Source of the DNA: Narthecium ossifragum
Taxonomy: Eukaryota > Streptophyta > Magnoliopsida > Dioscoreales > Nartheciaceae
DNA: 64,000 bases
Direction of reading: 5' to 3'
Assembly (NCBI GenBank): GCA_963920575.1
Contig: OY986967.1
Span: 5,475,166-5,539,165, forward strand
Shown in pieces: positions 15,291 through 26,975 of the stretch; within the stretch, counting starts at the first letter, position 1; the number at the start of each line of letters is the position of its first letter. The notes under the pieces are model-generated. The model was not told the origin of the DNA. It ran no database searches and saw only the letters and a program-made list of their open reading frames with translations. Both the position numbers and the translations under genes were made by a program.

Positions 15291-17075
15291 GTTTCCCAGG
15301 AATAGTATCTGAGGGTAGCAGAGAATGGCATGTTAGTGATATTGCTATAACTGTTGTTTGTTACCGCTTTGTGGTTGAACCGGGAGTGTGGTGACTCCCG
15401 GGATTGTGTAGAATAAATGGGCCATGGGTTATGCCCTTGATCCTTTATCGCTTTGTGGTTAACCGGGGGAGTCATGAACCCTCGGGAATGCTTAGTATAA
15501 ATGGGCCAAGCCTGTGCCTCTGATTGTTGCTAGTATAAACTGTTGCATGCATTGTTGATTGTGCATTAGATGCCTAGGGTTTGACTGTAGTGCTGTTAGC
15601 ATGCTGTTTGGGGTAGTGTTAGCTCTGTTGCTTGGAGTGCTGAGAGTTGGTTATCATAACCACGGTTGTTCCGCCAAGTGTGGAGGTCCCACTTGGGGAG
15701 GGGTGTCCTACAGGTATCGTCACGTCCACCCTGTGTCAGGGAATGTCGGAGAGCGTCCACCCTTGAACAGTGGCTGTCAGAGGGACGTACTTTGGACAGG
15801 TACCCTTCGGGTTATTGACGGGATTTATGGGGTCCTTGACAAGCCTCAGTACTTGGCACAGAGTTAGTTTAGTTACAGTTTCCCCTTCCTTGTGTGTGAC
15901 GTAGAATAGAACCCTACTAAGCTTAGTGCTCACTCCTACCCGGGCGGCATTTGCAGGTGCAGGTACCAGCTCTCCTGCGGTGGGCCCCAGTTGCTCGTCC
16001 TGCAGTGGCGCGTCGACGTCAGGGCATGTTTGAAGGCCAGGATGGTTTTCGCTGTGCTTTTCAGGGGACTATTGATGATGTAACTTCTTTTTGAGTTTTA
16101 TACATCTTTTGAACATGAGGACTGGTTTATGTAAATTTAATGTAACTCTGTTTTATGTACAGTTTTGTAATAATAGGAGTTGTTAGATTTACTTCTGTCC
16201 TCTGACTGCTTGATGTAACTGTTTCCGCCAGTTGTTGTTAGTAGATGTAGGAACCCCCCTCGTGTCCCGGTCCGGGTGGGTCTTTCGGGCCGGGGCGCGA
16301 CAGAGACCTTCATTTGGAAGGCCTTACACGGGAAGCTCCCAGTCCGAGAGAAGCTGTGGGAACTAGGTATCTCTCCTGATCATGAGTGCCCCCATTGTGG
16401 AGTAACTAATGAATCAATCTCACATTTCTTATTCTCTTGCCCATCTACGAGGAATGTGATTGATAGGCTACTGCAACAAGCTAGAGTGGGTTTATGCAAC
16501 TGGGATGCTGAGAACCTCATTGGAGCCCTCCTTCGATCCTCTAGTCAACTGGAAATCCGCCGGCTCAAGGCCTACATTGCATATGGGCTTTAGCTTGGAT
16601 GGAAGGATCGCAACCTTTTGGTGTTTGAAGGGAAGCATGACTCATCGGAGTTCTTGGCAAGGAAAACAATCCGGCTTGCTGATGAAGCGTTGAGGGAAGG
16701 AGCGACCACAACCCAGAGACAAGATGATGTTGGATATCAAGTCTCCCAGGTTGATGCATCATGTGATTGTCAAAGTGATTACTCTGCTATTGGGGTAATC
16801 GGTTGTGACATGCTAGGAGGTTGTGAATGGGTTCACGGGGACTGCATGTTGACAAAATCTATTGTTGAAGCCGAGTTCGCAGTGATTCTCAAAGGATTGG
16901 AGTGGTCCAAATTACATCAAAGAGTAAAGATTGTTATCAAGTCTGATGCAAAATGATGCGGTTGATATTGTAAATGGTCATAGAATTTAGCCCGAGAGGT
17001 TACAAGGAATCGTTAGGACGATTTGGTGACTTATTGATCGCTCCGCAAACATGTCGTTAATCGTGTGCAACTCTC

Positions 17076-17843
17076 AATTTAAAAATTATAAACCCCCATT
17101 CGAAACTAAACTAATATAATAGAATAGTGATGAAATACGGGGTTGATTTACAGGGAAACTTTTGATTTAAACAACGAAATAAAAATTAAATCTGAAGACT
17201 CTAATCCTAAAGCAATGAAGGGTTTATTGGATTTTGGAAACTGATTAATTAGAACTAATTAATAAAGCAATATAAATAGATTAAAATAGATCAATGAGAG
17301 AAAACCTAGGGATTACTCAATCCACTTTAGTATCACTTCATGTATTCTCTAGTTATCCTCTTGTTTTCTTATCTAGACATTATAGATTTATAGCTTCTTA
17401 AGCTTACATGAATCATTGAAAGAAGGTAAGTGTTTTCCAAATGCATACTTTATCTTCGATTAGCATAGCTTGTCTTCGGGTTAACCTTAGCACAATCTAT
17501 CATCTCTAAGCATAAAGTATCTCATCGGCTATTCACAAACCATATGAAAACTATCTTATAGATCTCTACCATCAATCATTGAAATCAAGTAGGTCTAAAA
17601 ATACGTCAAGGAACTCTGTTCCTTCAACTTTATTAACATTAAAATCATATCTATAAGATCTTATTTAAAACAAGAAGTACAAGATTCCACTAGAAAAATA
17701 GAGAGAAGATATCCTAAAGCTTCATGAGATCCCTAAGTATAAGAATCAGCCACTCATCTTGGGGATAGAAGCCATAGATTTGATGAACGCATTGACTACT
17801 CTGTCTTTAGAAACCCTAATTCTCTCTTTTCTCCCTATGGGGC
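17076..17843. mobile_element. probable LTR fragment of an unassigned element
   Basis: An AT-rich stretch with the phrase GGTTGATTTACAGGGAAACT, reminiscent of the TCGAATCCACAGGGAAAA phrase in the LTRs of element B, then several hundred bp of similar AT-rich sequence ending at the edge of element A. No termini or duplication could be found. It has no credible coding capacity. Confidence 0.35.
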
Positions 17844-18950
17844 CGTCGCGCCGCGCCCCGACCCGCGTAGGCCCAACTGGGCCGGGCAACGTGAACCGGA
17901 ACCTAACCTACTGCGGAAAATTTGACGAGGTTTCCCTCTAATCATAGTAGTCTCCCTAGCAATTCATAATCATAATGTATTATACAAACAATCACAAAAA
18001 TTAAAAATTGAAACTGAATATATACAAATCCTCAACAGGGTAAAAGTTATACAAAATCTCTCCCGTAGGAGGCTAACTAAACAAAGGGTATAACAGACGA
18101 TCGCCGCACCTCAAGCACCGCCAGACGCCGCCACGTCACCAAACACCGGCCTGGTAGGGGCGACCGAAGAAGAGCTAGCGCCAGCACCTGCAAAACGCAG
18201 CCCGGGTAGGAGTGAGCACTAAGCTCAGCAGGGACACTACACTACGACACTCACAGGAGGGAACACAGCAGTGCCACCCCCAAGTCTACTCTAGGTGTAT
18301 ACAAGAGTCCCATAACCCTATCGAAAGTCCATGAACGCAGGCCCAAAACACTGTAGACTCACAATAGGACACTGATCACTGTTTGACGGGCAAGGACACC
18401 GCTGGGTAGGCACTCCTCGACCCAAGAGTCAAGAACACCGGACTCCGGCTACACCTCAGATTCAACTTGGAGACGACACGACCTCTAAACCTCAAACAAC
18501 TTGTATTCAGGTCATCTAACCCTATCATCGAGTTCGACTGAATACTACAAATCGAGTCCTGGACCAAGCTACCCGCAACGGTCCTAGAGCTAGATCCGGA
18601 CTACCCGAAAGCCCGGATCGGCGATCAACCCATCGCCAATGCCCTACACAGATGCAACTAATGCACAAGACAATGCATGTTATGAGCACACGCAGGAATA
18701 TACAGATAAGCATGCAACAGTATGTGATTGTATATCAAATAAGGTCTGGGCACGGCACCCTGCCGGCCCGGGGTGGTGAACAGGTAATTAAGGTTTAGGA
18801 GCTGCTACAGTGGTACCACCACCAACTGTCAGCAGTCCGCCACGACACCTGCATTGGGAAGCAGCCCCGCAAACAACAGCTCACAGATATCACAGATAAA
18901 GCCCTCGGCGCACGCCGGCATGCAAGGCTAGGGAAAGCTGTTGGGCTACC

Positions 18951-21176
18951 TGACTTGCCCTCAAATATGAGTTAGCTTATACTCCCAAGCGCAGGAGTTA
19001 TCAAAGTTAAACAAGGGTGAGTCCCAAGATCATTTACCACAGGGAGCGATGGAATTTAAAACTAGGAACTTTAAATGCAAAAGAAGAAGAGTAAAAACTA
19101 TTTTTGTGTTTTTTGACAAAAAGGAAAGCGATAGAAGATGTTTTGGGATTTTTGAAATAAAGGTTTGTAAAGTTTAAAACATAAATAAAGTAAATAAAGG
19201 TGAGATAACAAGTGGAAGAAGGTGTAGTCTCAACCTTCACTATCTTTCAAATTAGATGTACAAATTGGATCATCTAACACTTCACTAAGTTAGGATTCTT
19301 GTCATCGAACCCTAACTAGGTAAATATGGCATTCAAAACATGTGTAGATACACAAAGGTAGAGGCCAATGGTTTGTCAAAACTTGTTTCTAGGTATGAAA
19401 ATACCAAGAGTCACTAGTCATAGGCAACAAGATCATTAGTGGAATCTATACCCCTAACTACTCAATGGGCTAGCCTCTAGGTAGGCCAAAAGAAAGACTA
19501 AGGGACTCTATACCCTTAGAACTCAAGGCCTATAGGTAACCCTAACTTAAGCCTTGATAAAAAGAGAGGAATCTATACCTCTAATTCTAGACAAGACATT
19601 AGGATCAACCTAAATGAAGATATATCAAGGATGTAAAGGGATCTATACCTCTAATCACTTGATTCTAACAATTCTAGCATGCATCTCAAAGAAAATAGAG
19701 GGATCTATACCTCTAAAAGCAAAGAGAAGCTAGAGGAATAGAAAATGAAATAAGTATTGTAATCAAACCATTCTTTTCATTGAAATCAAACCAAATCCAA
19801 AATGTAATCCGATAGAAAGATAGATCGGGATGAGATCTACAAGTCTTTAGTTACACATAATACCAAATTTACAAAGAAGAAGAACAAAATCAAAGAAAAT
19901 ACCAAAGAAAGCTCAAAACCCTAAAGCCTCTTCTTCTCCTCTTTTCTCCCCTTCCACCAGCTGTTCCCCCCTCTCTTGGCTGCCCTTAAGTGCCTATTTA
20001 TAGGCTTGAAGCATAGGATCCAAAAAGAGGCTTAATGGGTTAATAGGATGTGGATCCAATAAGCTTTGGAGAAACCAGAAATTCAGAGGGCATTTTCGGT
20101 ATACAAACTTCATTTTTTGAGAATGGCTATTTCTGGAAAAGTTGTAGAGCTTTGAATGACCTTTCCAACGGTACCTTACACCAGAAATTCAGATAAAACT
20201 AGCAAGAGTTATCTTCGATTTACTCCAGCTCTGTCCAATGCTTCATAAGTCAGCCAAATTTGAGCCCAAATTCTGATGTGAAAACCACCTCTGACGAGAA
20301 TGTCACTTGAGACATAGTTGTAGAGCTTCAATTTATCTTTCCAACGATACTTTGTACGAAAAATTCTGATAAGAATTGAGCAATTTATGACCTTTTTACT
20401 TCAGCCTGAAAAAATACGAAAACAGTAAAATCAACAATGTTTCGGTTCTCGTTTGGCGTGCCAAATTTTGACCTGAACACAACTTGATCGAACCAAATAT
20501 ATGAGCTTCAAGTACACAATGAAATACACATGTTCAACTATTTAAGCACATTTTTTTGGACTTATATGCTAGCATTTATGCATTGTCAAAGATCGCATAT
20601 TATTCACTTAAGAATACGAAAAATGAAAGTGGCTTCGAGTGTCAAAATTTGATCTTTGAGCATTTAAGCGCAACCAAGTGCATGATCATCAAGTATACCA
20701 TGAAATACACATGCTCAAGCTTTAAAACAGATTTTTAGAGCGATTGTGGATGCATTTATGCCCTGTCAAAGGATTACAAATCATTAAAGAAGAATACGGA
20801 ATTTGAAAATCTACAACAATGTCATATTTTGATCCTTGACCTTTTAAACACAAATAACTCTTCTAACATCTCAAATATGGTGTAATACACATGCCCAAGC
20901 ATTAAAATCAACATTTAAAGCAATTATACTCGAATTTCCACCTATTTACAAATCACATTTTTAGTTCAAAATTCAACTTCGAGTACAGAATTTGTTCTTA
21001 AGAGTACGAAAAATCCCTAAACATGTCAATCACACCGAATTAACACCAATAACATACTAAGGGTGTAAATGATCCAAATACATGAAATTCATCATAAATA
21101 TGCATTAGATAACATAAATCAAGCATGATTTGGATATGAAAATCAATCAATTGAATGCATTATAAGCATCCAATCA
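18951..21176. mobile_element. solo LTR I (unclassified), inside element A 3' LTR
   Basis: Starts TGACTTGCCC and ends CATCCAATCA, flanked by CTACC at 18946-18950 and 21177-21181. The intact A 5' LTR reads GGGCTACCCGCCCGC at this spot, which confirms the boundaries. It is 2226 bp and AT-rich, with the phrase TTACCACAGGGAGCGATGG typical of long LTRs of plant gypsy elements, and no coding capacity. TG...CA ends and a 5-bp duplication point to a solo LTR. Confidence 0.85.
20510..20960. repeat. degenerate tandem repeat, about 181-bp period
   Basis: Three related units inside LTR I are marked by GAAATACACATG-like cores at about 20520, 20700 and 20880, each followed by a (T)TTAAGCA-like and TGCATTTATGC-like phrase. 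Similarity drops towards the third unit. Confidence 0.7.
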
Positions 21177-23375
21177 CTACCCGCCCGCTTATTCTAAACA
21201 TCCCGGGAGTCATCACTCCCCCGGTTCACCACTGCCCCTATTATAGGGCTAACATGCTTAAACATATGTACCATGTATAAAACAGTAGAGAAAGCCATCA
21301 TACAAAGCCCCGCGGACAAAAGCCACTGGAAAACACCCCTCAGCCACTAAGAGATCGATCTCCCCTCCCAAGGGGATCGATCTTCTTAGTACTTGGGAGG
21401 AACTCGTCCATGTCGGCCGAAGGAGATCGATCTTCTTCACCAGAAGGATCAATCTTTTTCGTGACATGGAACCCGCCACCTCAGTCTGGGCAAGGATCGA
21501 TCTCTCTTCAGCAGAGGGATCGATCCTGCTCGGGCTGGGCGTGACGCCCCACAAGGGATCGATCTCTCCTCAAGGAAGATCGATCCGAATGGGTTCTCCG
21601 GCGATCGGACGGCGAGAAATACCGCCGGAAAACACAACCAAATCCCCCAAAACTATGGGATCTGGTAGATCAAGACACCACGAATCCAAAACCGGTGAAA
21701 TCATGAAAAACAAACATGTATTTTAACAGATCTAAGCTAAAGATCACAATCAAACCGGAAAAACTCCAAAAACCCGAAAGAAAGTAGGTAGGATCCCTAC
21801 CTATGCAATAGCAGCTTCAATCCAAGCTATTAGGCCTTGGATCGTTCTCAAATGCCTTCAAAATCGACAGATCTGAGCTCCAGATCTCTGGATTTCAAAA
21901 GGATTCAAAGAAGAAGATCTTGTCTGCTTTATAGGCAAACGAACCGACTTATGAATGATCGATCTTTCCCTAGGTAAAGATCGATCCTTCATGACGATCA
22001 CACCTTAACTTTCTGACACCAAAAGATCGATCTTCTAGCAAGGAAGGATCGATCCTTTATGTCGCGCCCCAACCCGCGTAGGCCCAACCGGGCCGGGCGA
22101 CGCGAACCGGAACCTAACCTACTGCGGAAATTTTGGCGAGGTTTCCCTCTAATCGTAGTGGTTACCCTAACAAGTCTCAATCATCCTGTATTAACAACAA
22201 TTACAAACCCCAAACACAGGAACTAATATAGATAAGTATCCTCAAAACAGGGAAATTATACATTTATCACTCCCGTAGGAGACTATCTATAACAAAAAGG
22301 GTAAAATGATATGATCTCCACCTCTCAAGCACCGCAAGACGCCGCCACGTCACCGAACACCTGCCCGGTAGGGGCGACCGAAGAAGAGCTCGCGCCAGCA
22401 CCTGCAAAACGCAGCCCGGGTAGGAGTGAGCACTAAGCTCAGTAGGGACACTACACTACGACACTCACAAGAAAGGGAACACAACAGTGTCGCCCCCAAG
22501 CAAAGCCTAGGTGTATCACAGGGGTCTCATAACCCCACCGGATGCCCCTGAGAGCCCCAGCCATGGTCTTCCAGCGAAATGGTCACACACTGGGTCACCC
22601 TCAGTAAGGCAGGAAACGACACTGCCAACTCACAACAGGATCCTGGGCACTGTTGGCGGTTAGCACCGCTGGGTAGTCACACCTGCCACCCATGGATCCC
22701 AAGAGGACAGGACACCGGCTACACTTCGACTTGGCTCGAGGCCGACACAACCTCTAAACATCAAGCACAACAGTATTCATGTCCGACTACACCTATCACC
22801 GAAAAGACTGAATACTACAAATCGAGTCCTGGACCAAGCTACCCGCCACGGTCCTAAGAGATAGATCCGGGCTACCCGGAAGCCCCGGATCGGCAACGCC
22901 CTAAACAGATGCAACTAGTGCACAACACAATGCATGCTATGAACATGCGCAGAAAAGATACATGTAAGCATGCAGCAGGATGTGATGATATAAATACAAG
23001 GTCTAGGCGCGGCACCCTGCCGGCCCGGGGTGGTGAGCAATTATTTAAGGTCTAGGGACTGCTGCAGTGGTACCACCACCAACTGCCAGCAGTCCACCAC
23101 AACACCTGCATCGGGAAACAACCCCGCAAACAACAGCTTACAAAAATAGCAGGTGAAAGCCCTCGGCGCACGCCGGCATGCAAGGCTATGGAAAGCTGTA
23201 GGGCTACCCGCCCATTTATTCTACACAAACCCAGGAGTCATCACTCCCCTGGTTCACCATTGCCCTATTATAGGGCTAACATGCTTAATCATATATACAA
23301 GGTATAAAGCGATAAGCAAAACCGGCATACCAAGCCCCGCGGGCAAAAGCCATGAAAACCCTCTCTGCTATTAAA

Positions 23376-23682
23376 GGATCGATCCTCACAAATTGAAGGA
23401 TCGATCTTTTGAGTAACAGTGAGCTTCCCTCACTGTCGAGGCAAGGAAGATCGATCCTTCCTTCCAGGAAGATCGATCTTTCTTGAGACAGAGGGCACCC
23501 TTCGCGTCGCACCAAGAAAGATCGATCCTTCCTCCCAGGAAGATCGATCTTCTTCACGACGAAGGGTTACCATGCCACCCAAGACCCAGGATTGATCTCT
23601 TCCAAGCAAGAGATCGATCCTTCATCGGGCGTGGCATGACCAACCCAAAATGATCGATCCTCCATCAAGAAGGATCGATCCT
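23376..23682. repeat. GATCGATC array in LTR C
   Basis: About ten GATCGATC or one-mismatch copies occur, mostly in pairs 20-25 bp apart whose outer flanks are complementary (AAGGATCGATC and GATCGATCTTT types). The same arrangement lies at 21356-21588 in A's 3' LTR and 38338-38575 in its 5' LTR. Confidence 0.85.
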
Positions 23683-24052
23683 GATGGGTTCTCCGGCGTG
23701 CTTCCGGCGAGGAATACCGCCGAAAAGCACACCCAAACTTCATGAAACTCTGGGATCTGATAGATCAGAACCCCACGAATCTAAAACCGGTAAAAACACT
23801 GAAAACCAACAACTGTATAATCAGATCTACGCAAAAGAACACAAATCAAACCGGAAAACTCAAAACCCCGAAGAGAGATGTCGGTAGGATCCCTACCGGA
23901 GTAAGAGCAGCTTAGATCCAAGCAGCTAGGCCTTGGATCGTCCTCAAACGCCCTAAAAAATCCCAAGATCTGAGCTCAAATCGTCGGACTTAAAAAGGGA
24001 TTCAAGGAAGAAGCTTCGCCTGCTTTATAGGCAAACGAACCGACTTATGAAT

Positions 24053-24082
24053 GATCGATCCTTCCTCAAGGAAGGATCGATC
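24053..24082. repeat. perfect 13-bp hairpin next to the LTR C TATA box
   Basis: GATCGATCCTTCC, loop TCAA, GGAAGGATCGATC. It lies 22 bp upstream (sense, minus strand) of the TATA box at 24021-24031. A second, looser pair of GATCGATC arms follows at about 24119-24153. Confidence 0.92.
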
Positions 24083-24713
24083 CTTCATGACGATCTCACC
24101 TGACTTTCTGGCACGAAGAGGATCGATCTCTTAGCCTCAGAGGATCGATCCTTTTTGTGCTGAAAGCTAAACTTAGGCAAAAACTCAAGCCTAAGTCCGG
24201 ATCTTTCGATCCCGGGTCCCACTAACCATTCTAAGGAAACATTACCACAAACAAGATTAGTGTGTGTACAAGCGCGAGTGTGGAACTAGCCGACAAGGTG
24301 CAATTTACCAAATTGCCCTTGCGGCCCGTAGCAAGCCACAGGAGGAGAGGGACGGGTCCTCACACTTTAGGTGCAGAAAGCTAGACTTGGGCTAGAACTC
24401 AAGCCCAAGCCCGGATCTTTCGATCCCAGGTCCAACTAACCATTCTAGCCAAACATTAACACAACCAATGTCAGTGTGTGCACACGCGGGTGTGAAACTA
24501 GCCGAAAAGGTGCAATTTACCAAATTACCCTTGCGGTCCACAACGAGCCAAAGGAGTAGAGGGACGGGTCCTCACATCCTAATACCCTTAAAGGAAATCT
24601 CGTCCCGAGATTCAATAAAGGTAGGGCTCGGAAACAAAAGAAACAACTACACTAGAAGACATGACAAAAGTTACCTCGAGAAGGGAACATGTGCGGATAC
24701 TCCTGCCGCATGC

Positions 24714-26171
24714 TGACACGCCTTGAAAAGTGTCGTGGTCTTAACAAGAACACCAAAATTAGAAATTTATAATCCGAATCACTAACTAACTACTTTATGG
24801 GTAGATAGCAATGAGTCCGAGTCGAATCCACAGGGAAAAGAAGTGTTAAGTATAATTACCTCGTATAGTTCTAAATCAAAAGATTGATAAAGAGAATGAT
24901 TTTTGGGTTTAAACTACTCTTAACTCAGATTACACTAAACTGAATAATAATAGGATGAACGGCCAAGGAATTTCTAATCCGTAATAAAAAAACTTACTAG
25001 GTTTTCCTAGGATAAAAGCAATTCAATTAAGCGTTAATGGTTTTAACTAGTCGATAGGTGAATGGCTAGAACCCCTACCGCTCAACAAAGATTCGTAAGA
25101 AGTCTTCATCGGAATGACTAACATCAACGAATGGATATTTGGTGAATAAATCAAAGTGGTTCTAGCACTTTGAGGTTGTCACATCAATAATAATAAGGAA
25201 CGAATGATAAGTTAAGAATATAGGTCTCAGTGGTTCTACCACCAAGGTAGTGGTTCTAGCACTCGTATAATCTTAATCTAGGGTTTAGGATTCATAAACA
25301 TAGATCAAACATGGTTCTAGCATGAAAGCATCATGAAACGATCCCAATCCTAGCCTCTAACATGCACAAGACCTAGATCTAGGGCACAATAGAAGAAATC
25401 ATTCATCCACCATGTAAATCGACACAAAAAAGATATACCAATAAAAGATTAATCCATTAAAAACCATCAAAAGAATACATGCTCAAATCCATAGGAATCC
25501 CTAGATAGATTCTCTAATACATCATAGAAATCCCTCGAATAGATATTAGTTACTCATCTTAGGAAGGAGATCCGTCGATGAAGGTTGTCGCCGCGCTCCA
25601 CCCATGGATCTTTCACCAAAGATCTAATCTAATTTGTGGAAAAGAAACTAAGAGAAACCCTAAGAGATGAAGAAAATTTGGCCATTGAAGGCTGCCAAAA
25701 CGCCCCCAAAGAAGGCTATTTATAGCCTAAGACAAACCCTAACTCGGATTAGTCAGTTTCCTTTTATTTTCCCTGCAGCGCCAAAAGAGATCGATCTTCT
25801 TTGGGCTTGGATCGATCTTCTTTTTCCGAAGCTTCTTTTTCTACGCCTCTGTACTAAAAATAACATAACTTCTTCTAGGAAACTCTAAATCACGAACCGT
25901 AAAAACTCCCGGAAACTAGACTTCCAGAGCTTTCCAACCATGTATAGCACATCATCTGGTTCCTTCTGAGAAGGTACAGTTTTGGTGTAAAAAATGACCG
26001 TTATTTGCTCCTAGCGAGTTCTTTATTTGTTCGTTTTGGCACCAAACTTGATCTAATCTTCGCTGAGGGTCCTTAATCCTGAAATGGGAAAAAGACAATC
26101 AAAATAACATTGCTCGGAGACTAACAAGATCTCGTTAAAAGGGCGATTTGTGCACTTTTCACGTCTTATCA
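24714..26171 (-). repeat. element B 3' LTR (1458 bp)
   Basis: Plus-strand ends TGACACGCC and CTTATCA. Sense-strand features: starts TGATAAGACGTGAAAAGTG; two GATCGATC sites at 25789-25796 and 25810-25817; TATAAATA at 25718-25725 about 65 bp downstream of them; ends CACTTTTCAAGGCGTGTCA, which is an imperfect inverted repeat of its start. Confidence 0.92.
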
Positions 26172-26187
26172 CATCCCCCAACTTGAT
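26172..26187 (-). promoter_or_regulatory. element B polypurine tract
   Basis: On the minus strand ATCAAGTTGGGGGATG directly abuts the 3' LTR start. A purine run at this position is the expected plus-strand primer. Confidence 0.7.
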
Positions 26188-26689
26188 CTTTGCTAGTCCT
26201 CGAGCAAAGCAAGATAAAAATAAACATAAAGTAGTAAACCTAACTAGCCACTTTCGTAGGTCTCACGATTACACTTAGCATGTGTAACAAGCCTTTAAAC
26301 CCCTGGGTGGCCACAGTGGAGGAGTTATTGTCTCATGAGGGTTTCCATTGATGATACCCACAAACATTTATACATCCCCTTAAATATATCATCAGAAATT
26401 AATTATAATATTCATCAACTCTCATGCATGAAATAGAAACAATATCCATGAATTTATTCTTTAATTCATAGTCACATAAAAGTAGAGTAAATACAAGCAT
26501 GTCATAACACACTTCCAATACTTCAACATATTTAATCATAATTCAAAACTAACCTTAACACTCCAGTGTGTGAATAAAGTTCCACATGTATCATAGTCTC
26601 TATTATATCCAAGCATTCAACTGTTCAAGATCAATATTCTAAGCATGCACATATTTTCCACAATCACATAACAATATCTGTTCTTTTTT

Positions 26690-26975
26690 TTCTTTTTTTT
26701 CCACAAGGAAAATCACCCGTTTTACGCGAACAACCTACTGATTAGGCACATTGCCCGGTTACTAAGATTACATCTTGTTTCTTCTTTTCTTTTCATTCAT
26801 AAGGAACTTCAACCATTTTACGCGAACAGAACACTGGCTAGGCACCCTGCCCGGTTACTAAGTTGAAAACCTTTTTTTTTCTCATTTGTTTTTTTTCTTT
26901 TCAGGTAATTCAACTGTTTTACGCGAACAACACGCTGGTTAGGCACACTGCCCGGTTACTAAGTTGAACACCCTA
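26690..26975. repeat. three-unit repeat near the element B polypurine tract
   Basis: Units with TTTTACGCGAACA, then TAGGCAC, then TGCCCGGTTACTAAG start near 26720, 26817 and 26917 (period 97-100 bp). The core is almost invariant while the T-rich spacers differ. They lie in the untranslated 3' part of B. Confidence 0.88.

Larger units (their letters stand above)
11358..16302 (+). mobile_element. solo LTR D (Tekay-like family), interrupted by solo LTR E
   Basis: The element starts TGTGAGGACATG and ends GGGGCGCGACA, with a perfect 5-bp duplication GAGAC at 11353-11357 and 16303-16307. The flanks read continuously as one LINE, so both edges are exact. Without E and its duplication it is about 2.4 kb, similar to the LTR of element A (which it matches in reverse orientation at both termini, for example GGTAATTTGGTAAATTGC). 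No gag, pol, primer site or second LTR is present, so it is best read as a solo LTR left by LTR-LTR recombination. Confidence 0.85.
11035..17075 (+). pseudogene. LINE reverse-transcriptase remnant, split by solo LTR D
   Basis: Only 11035-11357 and 16303-17075 belong to the LINE. The left piece reads DGAWDRRKLTTLFHQNL and then RWDFNKEGYVTSASTYHMLL, the usual region after plant LINE reverse transcriptase. The right piece resumes exactly after the GAGAC duplication with RETFIWKALHGKLP, then a zf-RVT zinc finger (CPHCGVTNESISHFLFSCP) and an RNase H-like domain (VDASCDCQSDYSAIGV, IVEAEFAVILKGLEW). Stops (for example after AYIAYGL near 16592) and the loss of the endonuclease and most of the RT make it a dead fragment. 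Similarity fades near 17075. Confidence 0.8.
22060..24364 (-). mobile_element. solo LTR C (Tekay-like family), inside element A 3' LTR
   Basis: Runs TGTCGCGCCCC to GGGTCCTCACA (2305 bp) with duplication CTTTA at 22055-22059 and 24365-24369. The A 5' LTR reads across this point without a break (GATTCTTTAGGTGCAG). C belongs to the same family as the A LTR but is clearly more diverged from it than the two A LTRs are from each other, so it is a separate copy. Sense-strand TATA (GCCTATAAAGC) is at 24021-24031. Confidence 0.88.
17844..24576 (-). repeat. 3' LTR of element A, in three pieces
   Basis: Pieces 17844-18950, 21182-22059 and 24370-24576 match 37065-39242 in order with few differences; together they give about 2.2 kb. 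The outer end near 17844 is altered (GTCGCGCCGCGCCCC instead of TGTCGCGCCCC). The inner end is CCTCACA at 24576. The sequence between 24577 and the element B insertion at 24714 is element A internal DNA that continues the integrase tail (MRQEYPHMF) seen at the right side of B. Confidence 0.85.
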
